From: Cheiracanthium punctorium | Taxonomy: Eukaryota; Arthropoda; Arachnida; Araneae; Cheiracanthiidae | Assembly (NCBI GenBank): GCA_038373885.1 | Contig: JAWZYV010012348.1 | Location: forward strand, 108,122 to 172,121 | DNA length: 64,000 bases | Direction of reading: 5' to 3' | Shown here: positions 46,650 through 55,974 of the stretch, one piece after another | Position numbering within the stretch: the stretch's first letter is position 1 | Layout of the letters: the number at the start of each line of letters is the position of its first letter | Program-made: the position numbers and the translations under genes | The notes under the pieces: model-generated | The model's input: only the letters and a program-made list of their open reading frames with translations | Databases searched by the model: none | What the model was told of the DNA's origin: nothing

Positions 46650-47009
46650 TCATTTATTTGGTATTTTCAAAGATCAATATTGTAAGAAACACATGCTTGC
46701 TTATTTTAAAAGAATACATAACCGTACGTTATTCCTAAAATTCAATACGTTGTTCAGCAATGTAAAGTAGTTTACAATCTTATGAAAAAATTTGAAATCA
46801 ATATATTGTACAAATCGAAAATAAAATCTGATCGTATACCTTGTTGTTCTAGGACTGCCAGATTAAAGATAATTACATTCTTTGTGACCGTCATTCCGGA
46901 AAATATACTTTAGAAGGGCTGAAAATCCTCCGAACAACAATAAAATTATCGTGACTTTAAATCATTAATGTGTAAGTATAAACAGTTTGATAATGTTTTT
47001 CAAAACTTA
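46650..47009. repeat. Duplicated segment A, copy 2
   Basis: Partner of 350-722, same orientation, about 46.3 kb downstream. Confidence 0.75.
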
Positions 47010-47317
47010 AAAATCTACAAAAATTACTTTCTGGAGTTTTATATAATATAAATATACTGTTTGTGCATAAAATTATGAAGAAACATTAGTACATATATAA
47101 AATTGTTTAAGACAGCATTAAACAAATTATTTAGAAATCCATAAGAAAGACCGGGGTACATTTTCCAACATTTTTAAATTTAATTTTTTTGTTTTTAAAT
47201 TTTATCTATATTGAGGTCTGTACCTTTATCTACAAGCCAGTTTAATTATTTTGCAAAAATGTAAGTATACTCTTTGGCAAGCAAATGGTTTTGGTTAGTC
47301 CGTTCATCTTAAGATAG

Positions 47318-47930
47318 AATATGTGCCCTGTATGCAGAGCAAGTTTTCCATCCTACCGAAAACGTACAAGGTTAAAGTTTAAAACTATACTTCAAATGGC
47401 AAAAGAGGGGTAGTAAATCTTGCTTCTTACTTAATATGTATTTTTATTGTAAATTAATAAGTCATAGTAATTGTAGGCAATATAGTAATAAAATAATAGA
47501 GAAAGCAAAGGGACACGGGAAACAAATGCAACTGAATGATTTTCTGAAAACTCTCACTTTTCAATTTTTCAAAGACAAATTTCTTGGAACATAAGACGTC
47601 ATTGTTTGAATTGAAAGTAACGTAAATATAAGGTGTAACATGTACTTTGGTACAGACTTAATGAGTCATTGCTTGCATTTCTACACTTCTAATAGTTTTT
47701 ATTTTCTTGTAAACAACATACCATGGCACCTTTTCTTTTTTAGGATTTAATATTTTAATGCGTTTTGCACTTGAAGTCTGAAACAGCTTCCTTTCCAGGT
47801 TTTTTTTTTTCCCTTTCAACTTTTATTTGATTTCTTTTGTAGTTTCTTCTCTTTTTAGATAAATTTTCAGCATTTTTAACTGGAGTATTAGCAAGTTTCT
47901 TTTTCTTTCCCCGTCATAATTCCTTCGTAC
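47318..47930 (-). repeat. Repeat module possibly derived from a pogo-like transposase C-terminus, copy 1
   Basis: Aligns with 52370-52920. On the minus strand both copies read a basic segment: NTPVKNAENLSKKRRNYKR here, and NAPVKNQLKFLSKTRRNRKK in the other. Next to it the 52-kb copy reads WVRCTKCKKWHV, like the zinc-binding tail of some pogo-family transposases. The assignment rests on memory of such tails. The 5' subregion 47318-47460 also occurs inverted at 9945-10090. Confidence 0.4.
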
Positions 47931-47950
47931 AATGGAAGAAATCACTTTAA

Positions 47951-48120
47951 TTAACCCATTAATAGCCGCTATGAGAATCAAATTGAAATTTTTAAATGTA
48001 TATACATTTTTTACATACATTGCATGCCTCTATTATAGAACAGTCGAAATTTTTTTTTAACTCAAAGCATTTAGGAAATATAGCATATTCCCGTAACGGG
48101 AGCTTTGGCGTGTTATGGGG
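47951..48120. mobile_element. TTAA-type MITE, degraded
   Basis: TTAACCCATTAATAGCCGC on the left is mirrored by GCGTGTTATGGGG on the right. The right part GGGAGCTTTGGCG recurs at 49592-49604, directly before CTTAATGGGTTAA. The right TTAA is lost here. Confidence 0.5.
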
Positions 48121-48304
48121 ATAAATGTCTTTCTCCATTTTGGATACAGCAATTCTTTTTTTTACGCAGATGCTGCTCAAAACTGTATATATAAAGTAAT
48201 TATTTTTGTTGCTGATACTATAATGTACGAAATAACCAGCCTGTGAAGTGCCAAACATTTGTTTATTGTTGAACGGTAGCAAAATCAATCTGGAAATACT
48301 ATGA

Positions 48305-49055
48305 CTTATGACTTGGAGGGGAGACCCAAAAAGTGCCTGGCACCGCGACCATGGGCCTATTTTATCATCTCCAAGCAATATGGAAAAGGCCCAAGCAATA
48401 TCGAAAAGTAGCAGATGCGAACATCAGCATAGACCTAACAGACATTTTGTGAAGCTCCCAGGGCTCAATGACATGGCGACCAAGATGCTCAAACCTATAA
48501 TCAGAGAAGTACTCACACTCACAAAGGATGTGTAAAGCAGTTTCCTCCTTAAGAAGACAACCCGACAAGTGGGATCATCGACAACCTTCATCATGTTAAG
48601 ATGCCTTTTAAGGCAACAGTGCCCAGTTAACAGGCCAATAGCCGTACGGAGACTGGACCTGTTTAGACACAGAAGTTCCTTGCATCTAACACCAGGAAAG
48701 CCAAGATTGATCTCTTTAGCCTGCCTCTGGCCATTACACTTGAGCCAGCCGGAATACTGAAGCTTGCTAAAGTGGCTAAACACAGTATCCCTGAACATTT
48801 ACTCGAGATGCCGAGAACCGGCTCAGGTCCAACAAAAAAAGAGGCAGAGCCCAACCTGGCAAGAGAATCCGCCATCTCATTACCAGGAATGCCAGAATGA
48901 CCAGGAACCCAAGACAGAGTAACTGGAAATGCTAACTAGTGGGAGGGTGCCAAAGCTCCTGCTGTGGTAACAAGAAATATAAGCGTTCATAACATTCTTT
49001 TATAGGAATCTATTCATGCAGGATTTTAAGAATGTTGTTCTTCAAGATGTTGGTT
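48305..49055 (-). pseudogene. Non-LTR retrotransposon 3' fragment: RNase H C-terminal half and zinc-knuckle tail
   Basis: Minus strand, frameshifted. Near 48920-48830: TLSWVPGHSGIPGNEMADSL then ARLGSA, the conserved C-terminal block of retrotransposon RNase H (WVPGHxGIxGNExAD). Next, near 48625-48570: LLTGHCCLKRHLNMMKVVDD. After this comes CLLKEETALHILCECE, the CxxC-x-HxxxxC zinc-knuckle-like tail (about 48562-48510). This part of the element would remove RNA from hybrids and bind nucleic acid. The left edge is about 48305; the upstream edge abuts the MITE whose TTAA is at 49056. Confidence 0.9.
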
Positions 49056-49338
49056 TTAACCCATTTGTGCCTGGATATTTTTGCGACTTTCTTCGATTTT
49101 TACTGATAACAGAAATAATAGATAAATTTCTGACGTCAACTTCTTGAACAAGCGATGATTTCTTTTAAAATCATTATGCATAAAAATCGAAATATCAACA
49201 TCCTACTTGGTCATGTTAAAATATTTTGTAGAGTTGAGGCTCGATGCTCATGAATAAAGGCTAGGAAAAATAAATAACGTTTTCGACTAATAGCGAAATG
49301 CCGTCCCAAAAAAGGGACGCTAGGCATAAATGGGTTAA
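49056..49338. mobile_element. TTAA-flanked MITE, complete copy (275 bp)
   Basis: TTAA at 49056-49059 and 49335-49338. The left terminus CCCATTTGTGCCTGG is complementary to the right CTAGGCATAAATGGG with two differences. The interior matches 12419-12646. Typical of piggyBac-type MITEs. It directly abuts the LINE fragment and may interrupt it. Confidence 0.88.
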
Positions 49339-50255
49339 ATATGCATTCTTCTTGAATCATTTAAGTGACCATTTATTTTATTTATTTTTTTTTTTTAGTT
49401 TTATATAAGACAGTCATAAAGACAAAATTTCACTTTTTTAAAAATTAGAAAAAAAAACATTAAATTAAAATATATTGTTCCGATAAAAATATATAACACA
49501 CCCTATAGTGTAAATGTTTATATAAAATGTGTATTTCGTAAATTGTGTTAAAATATTTTAAGAAAAAAATATATAATAGATGTTCCGTAATGGGGAGCTT
49601 TGGCGCTTAATGGGTTAACGAGACTCGTGTTAAAATACGTGCCCTGTATACTGTTGGGAAACCTGCTTCGTCACCATATTGGATCTTGAATAGCGGTGTA
49701 AGTTATTTGCGAAGAAAACCGCATAGTTATGTGAACAAAAACATCCTTTTTGTAAGTATAAGCAATATCAAAACAGTAAGTTTAATAATGGTACGTTCAT
49801 TTAAAGTTTTCATAAAGGTATAAATATTTACTCACAATGGCAAAATTCAGAAAATAGCAGTATTCCGACAATTTTATAACAGCTATCGAATTGAAACTTG
49901 TCCATATGATCTGTAGTGTGTCGCTACTTCACTCCCCGGAGTCATCTAGCACTTATTTCAAAATTAAAGCGAGTTGGAAAACGTACTCCTAAGAAAAATG
50001 TGTTTCTGTCTCCCCTACAACATTCTGTACATAAATGAATAAAGTTAGATTTCATCTAATTTCTAATACAATCAAATGTGAATTCATTGTTCCGCCGTAT
50101 GATGTCACAGTAAACTCAGAAGCTTATAAAAAAATTGAAATGCGTTGGTCGCTGTTTGACACAACAATGAGTGACACTGTTGTCGAAGAGTAATTTTTGG
50201 ATGACGTTTCAAAAAATGATCCTTTTAAAAATATTTAAAATGACGTTAGACTGAA
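49339..50255. other. AT-rich sequence with a MITE right end at 49580-49618
   Basis: CCGTAATGGGGAGCTTTGGC followed by GCTTAATGGGTTAA ending at 49618 is the right end of the family seen at 47951. The left end is not defined. The remainder is unassigned. Confidence 0.45.
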
Positions 50256-50259
50256 GTAA

Positions 50260-50930
50260 TTTTTTACTGTTGACTTAAAAATTGGTGACATACAATGTAT
50301 AAACAATAAATACGCTAGAAACTGAATCATCAATAGTCGAATTTATATGTTTTCGTTACTACAGTCATTCTCTTAAGCAAATATAATAGAAGAAAAATAA
50401 TCAATTTTTCAGAATTTGTTTTGAAGGGAGAGAAAAGTTGTGTTACATTTCATAAAATTTTCAAAATATCTGAATCAGGAGCTTTCACAAAAGAAAAATC
50501 AATTAATATTTCAGTATCGATATTTTTTAAATCCCCGTAAAGGTCTTTCAATGTACTTAAATTGATTCCAGCACGGAAAATAAATTGAAGTAAAAGCGGG
50601 AAAAACTTAATTTGCAAAGAAAAACATCCGAAAAAAAAAGAAATCGATGTATTCGTAATCTGTTTTTAGATGTTCTCTACTGAATTTTGAAGTTTAAAAT
50701 TGAAGTATACCGGTTAACAGGTTTATTTAAGAAATATTTCAAACGGAATTTACATAGTTTTATTGATTTATTTGTATAAGTCCTTTATCTATAATAAAAG
50801 AGTACGTATCCAAAAAATGCTATTTTATCTCTTCATAAGATTAATTTTAACAAAAAACTAATTTTTTTTTAAAAAGATTGCTTAAAATGCAAAATTTTTA
50901 TATTTTTCATCTGCCTTTCAGGTGCTTTAT
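50260..50930. repeat. Duplicated segment B, copy 2 (empty mariner site)
   Basis: Partner of 3195-4430. At 50821-50822 the sequence reads AATGC-TA-TTTTATCTC without interruption, where copy 1 carries the 544-bp mariner. Confidence 0.87.
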
Positions 50931-51059
50931 ATAAGAACCTTTTTTGAAAATGGTAAAAGAGAGGTAGGAAATCTAACTTCTGACTTAATATGTATTTTTT
51001 ATTGTAATTTAAATAGTAATAGCTGACAAATTTGCCAACTGCAATTTAAATGGTAAAAC

Positions 51060-51404
51060 ACAGGTAATAAACCTTGCTTGTTTCAATTTTTTTTTTAGCA
51101 CTAGGGTACTCTTTCGTTCAGTCCCAGGTTTTTGTCGACATGACTTTGTAGATATGATTTGTACGCATGATTTGTAGACATAATTTCTAGACAGGTTTTG
51201 TAGGCACGAACTGCCACGGCGAACATCTTTTCAAATGTGTTTGCCAGGCAACGCAGAGGGGATGGGGGAGATTAATTTCTTGAAAGTCGCACAAGGTTCG
51301 CAATTTTTGATAAATAATCACCAGGTTTGCTGCCAAACACTAACTTCAAAACCGAACCAAGCTAAGCGATATCTTCAGAATGTAATTAGAAACTTTGAAA
51401 GTAT
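51060..51404. repeat. Leading part of the VGNFNI repeat module
   Basis: The part from 51095 onward matches 45825-46080, including the ATCTTTTCAAATGTGTTTG and GAAAGTCGCACAAGGTTC stretches. It leads into the array at 51405. Confidence 0.7.
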
Positions 51405-52210
51405 TGTTAAAATATGCCTGCCGAAGATAGAAGATTGTAAAATAGTGTTAGTAGGCAATTTTAATATATATTTCAATTCCAAATATGTGCTTTAAACAAG
51501 AAAGACAAACATTGCACATTCGTGGATTATGATGCCCATTCCAAACAGTATTTAAAATGGTGAATAATAGTTGGAATATGATTGGCGAAGATCGTAAAAC
51601 AGTTTCAGTAGGCGATTTTAAGATAGATTTTGATTCCAAAGATGATTTTTGTGGAACAAGAAAGTGTTAATTTTTATTTTAACGCTCTTACTCTCCTCAA
51701 CTGAAAAAACCGTCGCACTTTGGAGAGCATTGAAGTCATGGGTCGCTAGGAGTTTTGCACAAGTTTCAATGCCCCCCCAAAAACTAGATGAAAACAAAAC
51801 TGAACAAATTAGCGATAAACGCACTAGATAAGGTATTTGAAGATATTTAATTATTAAAACTACTTTACTTGGCAACCCAAAATAAATAAATAAGAAATTG
51901 GATACTGTACTTACATGTTGTTGCAAATCGCCATGTCAATTCTAAATTAAGGTTGTCACATAAAGAAATAAAAAATCGTCGTGGTAACTACATATGTTTA
52001 CTAATCACCACTTTGGCGGCAGTCGGGGTGTTAAAGTAGAAATCAACCCAAGAAAGTCAAACACGAGACACTCATGGAATATGATGCAGATTCCAAATAG
52101 TATTTAAAACGGTGAAGTACAGTTGGAATATGCTTAGCGGAAAGTATAAAACAGTTTTAGAAGGCGATTTTAAGATAGATTTTATTTCAAACAAGGGAGA
52201 AAAAAACGGC
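51405..52210 (+). repeat. Array with endonuclease-like VGDFNID units plus a 400-bp module
   Basis: Units begin near 51412, 51575 and 52120 with GGCGAAGAT-GTAAAACAGTT, then AGTAGGCGATTTTAA-ATAGA, then GATTATGATGC-CATTCCAAA. Translation gives CKIVLVGNFNIYFNS, resembling the catalytic GDFN block of endonuclease/exonuclease/phosphatase-fold enzymes found in retrotransposons and some Helitron-like elements. Neighbouring sequence does not extend the domain. 51655-52060 is a distinct module also present at 55110-55860. Confidence 0.75.
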
Positions 52211-52224
52211 ACACTCATGAATAT

Positions 52225-52340
52225 TAATGATGCACTTTCCAACTTAATGGTATAAGGGAAGAAAATAGGGAAGACGCATGGATTATGATACGCTTTTAAT
52301 ATATATAGCATTTTACTACGTATTTAAAATTCTCAGATTT
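52225..52340 (+). repeat. Dispersed repeat module, copy 2
   Basis: Matches 15415-15560 and the complement of 61680-61760; directly continues the unit at 52120. Confidence 0.7.
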
Positions 52341-52369
52341 TTTTTTTGTTCTATTTTTTTTTTAGACTA

Positions 52370-52920
52370 AAGGGTATAATAATCGTAGGTAAGATATTGT
52401 CAGAGTAAGAAATAAAGTAACTGGATATGAGAAACACGTGCTTCTTAATGATTCCAGAAAAACTGTCACTTATCAGTTTTTCAAAGACAGATTTTTAAAA
52501 CAAAAGACTCCATTTTCTGAAACACAGCGAATGCAAACGAGAGCTGTAACATCTTTGGTGCCGCACTCACGTGCCATTTCTTACATTTCGTGCATCTCAC
52601 CCATTTTAATTTTGTGATAGTCAACAAACCGAGCCACTTTTATTTTTTATTTTTTTAGGATGATGTGTTTTAATGCCTTTTACATTTGAAAACGAACTTC
52701 CAAACAGGATTGGCCAAGCTTTTTTTGTTTTTTCTCTCCCGTTTGTGATCCTTTTTCCGATTTCTTCTTGTTTTAGATAAAAATTTTAGCTGATTTTTAA
52801 CAGGAGCATTAGTCAGTACAGTAAGCTTTATATTTTTTCTTTCCACGGCGTTTTTTTCTTTCGTAGGATGGAATAAAGCACATTTTTTAAAAGAGACACT
52901 AGCTGGAATACGCACCCTGA
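52370..52920 (-). repeat. Repeat module possibly derived from a pogo-like transposase C-terminus, copy 2
   Basis: Minus strand: 52915-52670 is open for 81 codons and rich in Lys/Arg, including NAPVKNQLKFLSKTRRNRKK. After a stop and T-rich stretch it reads KWVRCTKCKKWHVS (about 52597-52558), a Cys-pair motif. Partner at 47318-47930. Function by analogy only. Confidence 0.4.
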
Positions 52921-53169
52921 ATGTTGTTGGAGAACCTACCCCTTTACTAGAAATTTGTCATTACCTCGACGAGTAATGATTTAAGTTATTTGAGAGAGAA
53001 GAATTCTTCTGTGGTTGCAGGGGGTAGAACTTAAATGTTTTTGGATGTAATTATTATAAAAAGGTGCAAAATATTTTCTGAACGAAACCTGTCTTTTTGT
53101 ACAATGGACGATAAGTATATTTTATGCGTGTTATTTTTCAATATTTGAATTTTTCCATCCAACAACCAA

Positions 53170-53653
53170 AGTATCGAATATTAAATTGCAATGAGTTGAT
53201 CCTGAAATATTAAGTTAGAGAAATGTCGAAACTTTTGATAGATTCGCTTTTGAAATTTTCGCGAAAACTGATCCAAATCCATTTTGAAATTTTGAAAGAT
53301 CTGTATGCATTTTAGACTGAAAGAGTGTGGATTAGAAAATTGAAGAGGAGGAACCACTGGATTCAATAAGGATTTTAATGGTTAAATACCTACTTATAAA
53401 GGAGACAAAGTTTCATTGTTTATTTCTACTGTTGTATTGAGATGAGACATAAATGAATATTTTATTTCTTTTGTTATAGTTAAGCCTATTTGGCAACACT
53501 TCTAAGGATTTGAAAGACAGCTCTGGAAGTTTTCCGTAAGTCTTGAGATAAACAGAAGTCGTTTCCTCTGAATTTATTCTAATGAACGGTACCAGGACTA
53601 TTTAACAGGGAAAACCAGCATGATGCCAGTATACAATTATCCTTTCCAAAATA
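53170..53653 (-). pseudogene. Non-LTR retrotransposon ORF2, segment downstream of the hAT insertion
   Basis: Minus strand, shifting frames. IQRKRLLFISR and KTSRAVFQILRSVA (about 53560-53480) match the post-RT block of RNase H-bearing LINEs. TDLSKFQNGFGSVFAKIS (about 53300-53240) matches the start of RNase H, TDGSKxxNGxGSAF. FQDQLIAI near 53205-53182 matches FQAELLAI. The catalytic Asp at TD is retained; the Glu of QAEL has become Gln-Asp-Gln-Leu. Continues the gene at 55975-58420 across the hAT element. Confidence 0.82.
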
Positions 53654-53984
53654 GCCTTATACAGGCCCGGACTGGCCAGGGTGTCCGATTGTCTGCAGAT
53701 GGGTGGACCCCCCACTCTCGGCGAGCCTTCTCTGCCGAGGGCGGGCCCCCATACAGAAAAAAGAAAGAAAAGAGATTTTTGACGAGAGTGAAAAAATTGA
53801 AATTCGGATTTTTAAAGCAAAAAGACGTCCTGGTTTCCAAGAGCGAGGTGTCGACTGTGAAGCGCCGGCGCGGTTCCTAGGAAACATTTTAAAAATTTCG
53901 TCACTTTTCTAAGCGCCCATTTTCTGTAAAGGAAGTCTTCGGTATAGGTGCATTGTACATAGCTTTTGTATCTATTAAAAAAAA

Positions 53985-54386
53985 ACTGGGGGCAAACCTA
54001 ACCTGATAGCGGAGGAGAAGGCTAGAGGGGCCATTTTACTATTCTCCGCATGTATCGCTCCGACACTCGTTTCTCCTTCCAATTATTTGGCTGTCAGCAT
54101 CATAAAGCAACGAAATCACAAGGCAAATCCGCAGTACTCAATTCCCATCAGCACAAAGAAGGTCTATCATTGGTCAAACATCTGGGAAGGCATTATATCT
54201 GATTTCTGACTTAAATTCTTAATCCTTTTAACTGTTGCATTCAAGTACCATTTTTTAATAGCACTTACTGGATGAAAAATGTCTTAGTTTTGCAATAAGC
54301 TGGGCGAACGGAAAGAACTATTTGACAATGGCGGAATGACACAGTCCATAGCTTTACCTCCACTATCAGGTTAGGTTTGCCCCGAG
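53985..54386. mobile_element. Inverted-repeat element nested in the hAT
   Basis: Left ACTGGGGGCAAACCTAACCT then GATAGCGGAGG pairs with the complement of the right end, which reads ACTCGGGGCAAACCTAACCT then GATAGTGGAGG (31-bp terminal repeat, two mismatches). About 400 bp long. A target duplication was not resolved because a poly-A run adjoins the left end. Confidence 0.85.
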
Positions 54387-54689
54387 TATATTATTGAATC
54401 GAACAAACTATCTGATTTTTGCTTGAATTTTTGTTTGTACCCAGACTTGTTGGAGACAGCATTTGTCATGCATTTTGTTACACCTTCCCTCCTTTTTCCT
54501 TTATTCTTTTCAGAATTAGAATTTTTCAAGGGCTTCCTTTGCATTTTACTGAAGCTTTCCCATTCGTCTTTACTAAGAGTAATAGCTGCAAACCATTGTT
54601 TTGCAAAACTCAGATTTAAACAACTACTTACTGCAGTACGTAAATTGGGTGCCAAATTGCGAAAATTTATTATAACTATATTTCGAGAA

Positions 54690-55090
54690 TAATTAGAAAA
54701 CGTCTGGCGAATACTGTAAAATAGTTTTAGTAGGCGATTTTAATATAGATTTTAATTCCGAAGAAGGTTTTATAGAACAGACAAGACAAATACGGTACAC
54801 TCAAAGATTATGATGCACTTTCCAAAAGGTATTTATAAAGGTGAAGTATAGTTTGACTAAGCCTGGCGAAAATTGTTAAAGTTTTGGTAGGCGAATTTAA
54901 TATAGATTTCTATTCCGAAGAAGTGTTTTATGGAACAAGGAAAGAAAACACGCTACACTTATGGATTATGATGCCCATTCCAAACAGTATTTAAAATGTC
55001 TACGCGATATAGTTGGAATATGCCTGGCGAAGATTGTAAAACAGTTTCAGTGAACGATTTTATGATAGATTTCGATTCCAAGATGTGTTT
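54690..55090 (+). repeat. Tandem VGDFNID unit array within the hAT (three units)
   Basis: Units start near 54700, 54872 and 55023 with CTGGCGAA-A-TGTAAA, spacing 171 and 152 bp. Each carries a TAGGCGATTTTAATATAGAT-like core and a GATTATGATGC-C-TTCCAAA tail. The 147-codon open frame from 54996 reads through the last unit (MPGEDCKTVSVNDFMIDFDS) but shows no complete domain. Confidence 0.78.
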
Positions 55091-55187
55091 TGATGTACAA
55101 GAAAGAGTTGATTCCTATTTTAACGCTCCCACTCCCGCCAATCCACAAAATCGCCGCACTTTGGAGAGCTTTGCAGTCATGGGCCTC

Positions 55188-55540
55188 TACAATGAAAAAA
55201 ATGATTGCAGCAACGTGTGGGTAAACGTAACTCCAACACGTTGTGATGTAGACTGTGCTAATTTGCTATTCAATAATCTTCGTGATTGGACTATCATCGT
55301 CATTACGTCAATTTGTGAGTGGATTTACAACACACAATGCAGTATTATTTTGCAGCACATCGTGTTGGTGAACGTAACACCAACACGTTGTGATGTAGAC
55401 TGCGCCAATAGCCAAAGAAGATTCTTCGTGATTGGCTAATCGATGTCAATACGTCACTTTTGAGTGGATTTGCAACACACAGTGCTGTACTATTTTACAG
55501 TAATTTACTTGGCAAAATTACAGGCATTTCTTACAGTGTA
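55188..55540. mobile_element. MITE with TACA-TG ends, containing a 147-bp direct duplication
   Basis: The left end TACAATGAAAAAAATGATTG and the complement of the right end, TACACTGTAAGAAATGCCTG, are imperfect inverted repeats. The related module at 51655-52060 lacks this block and reads GGGTCGCTAGGAG at the corresponding point. Inside, 55216-55362 and 55363-55501 are direct copies 147 bp apart, sharing CCAACACGTTGTGATGTAGA, TCTTCGTGATTGG and GAGTGGATTT-CAACACACA. Confidence 0.82.
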
Positions 55541-55974
55541 TAGGAGTTATGCACGAGCTTCAACGCTTCCAAAAGAACTAGATGAAAACTAAAGTTAAAA
55601 AATGAGCGATAAACGCACCAGTTAAGGAATTTGAAGGCACTTAATTATTAAAACTGCATTAATTGCCAACCCAAAATAAATAAAAATGTAACGGAATGCT
55701 GTACTTCCATGTTGTTGCAAATCGCCATTTTAATTCTAAATTACAATTGCCACATAAATGAAAAAAATTCGTCATGGTAACTGCATATGTTTAATGATCG
55801 CCACCTTGGCGAGAGTCGAGGCGTTAAAGTAGGAATCAACCCAAGAAAGACAAACACGGTACATACCCCAAAAGTTTAACACATCCTATTATTTATCGGT
55901 TACACAATAACCCGCCCCCCCCTTCTCTTGAGACAGGCGGGCCCCTACTCTCCCAGTCCGGGCCTGGCCTTATA

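Larger units (their letters stand above)
53662..55966. mobile_element. hAT transposon, 2305 bp, non-autonomous, with mosaic cargo
   Basis: Terminal repeats CAGGCCCGGACTGG (53662) and its complement CCAGTCCGGGCCTG (ends 55966) are perfect over 14 bp. A perfect 8-bp target duplication GCCTTATA brackets the element (53654-53661 and 55967-55974). The subterminal 53700-53755 and 55910-55955 regions are GC-rich (GGCGGGCCCC). No transposase domain was found. Cargo: an inverted-repeat element at 53985-54386, the VGDFNID unit array 54690-55090, a module 55110-55863 shared with 51655-52060, and a TA-flanked MITE 55188-55540. It sits inside a minus-strand LINE. Confidence 0.95.

Noticed and set aside
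47992..48378. 128-codon minus-strand open frame
   Set aside because: It runs from the LINE 3' fragment into a MITE and an AT-rich stretch, so it is a composite shadow.
52670..52915. 81-codon Lys-rich frame as a nuclear protein gene
   Set aside because: The same region is repeated at 47.8 kb with the frame broken, which points to a repeat of transposon origin.
54996..55439. 147-codon open frame, the longest in the window
   Set aside because: It spans the end of a VGDFNID repeat unit, the shared module and a MITE with a 147-bp duplication (the duplicated VNVTPTRCDVDCAN string). It is a repeat-driven frame and not a gene.
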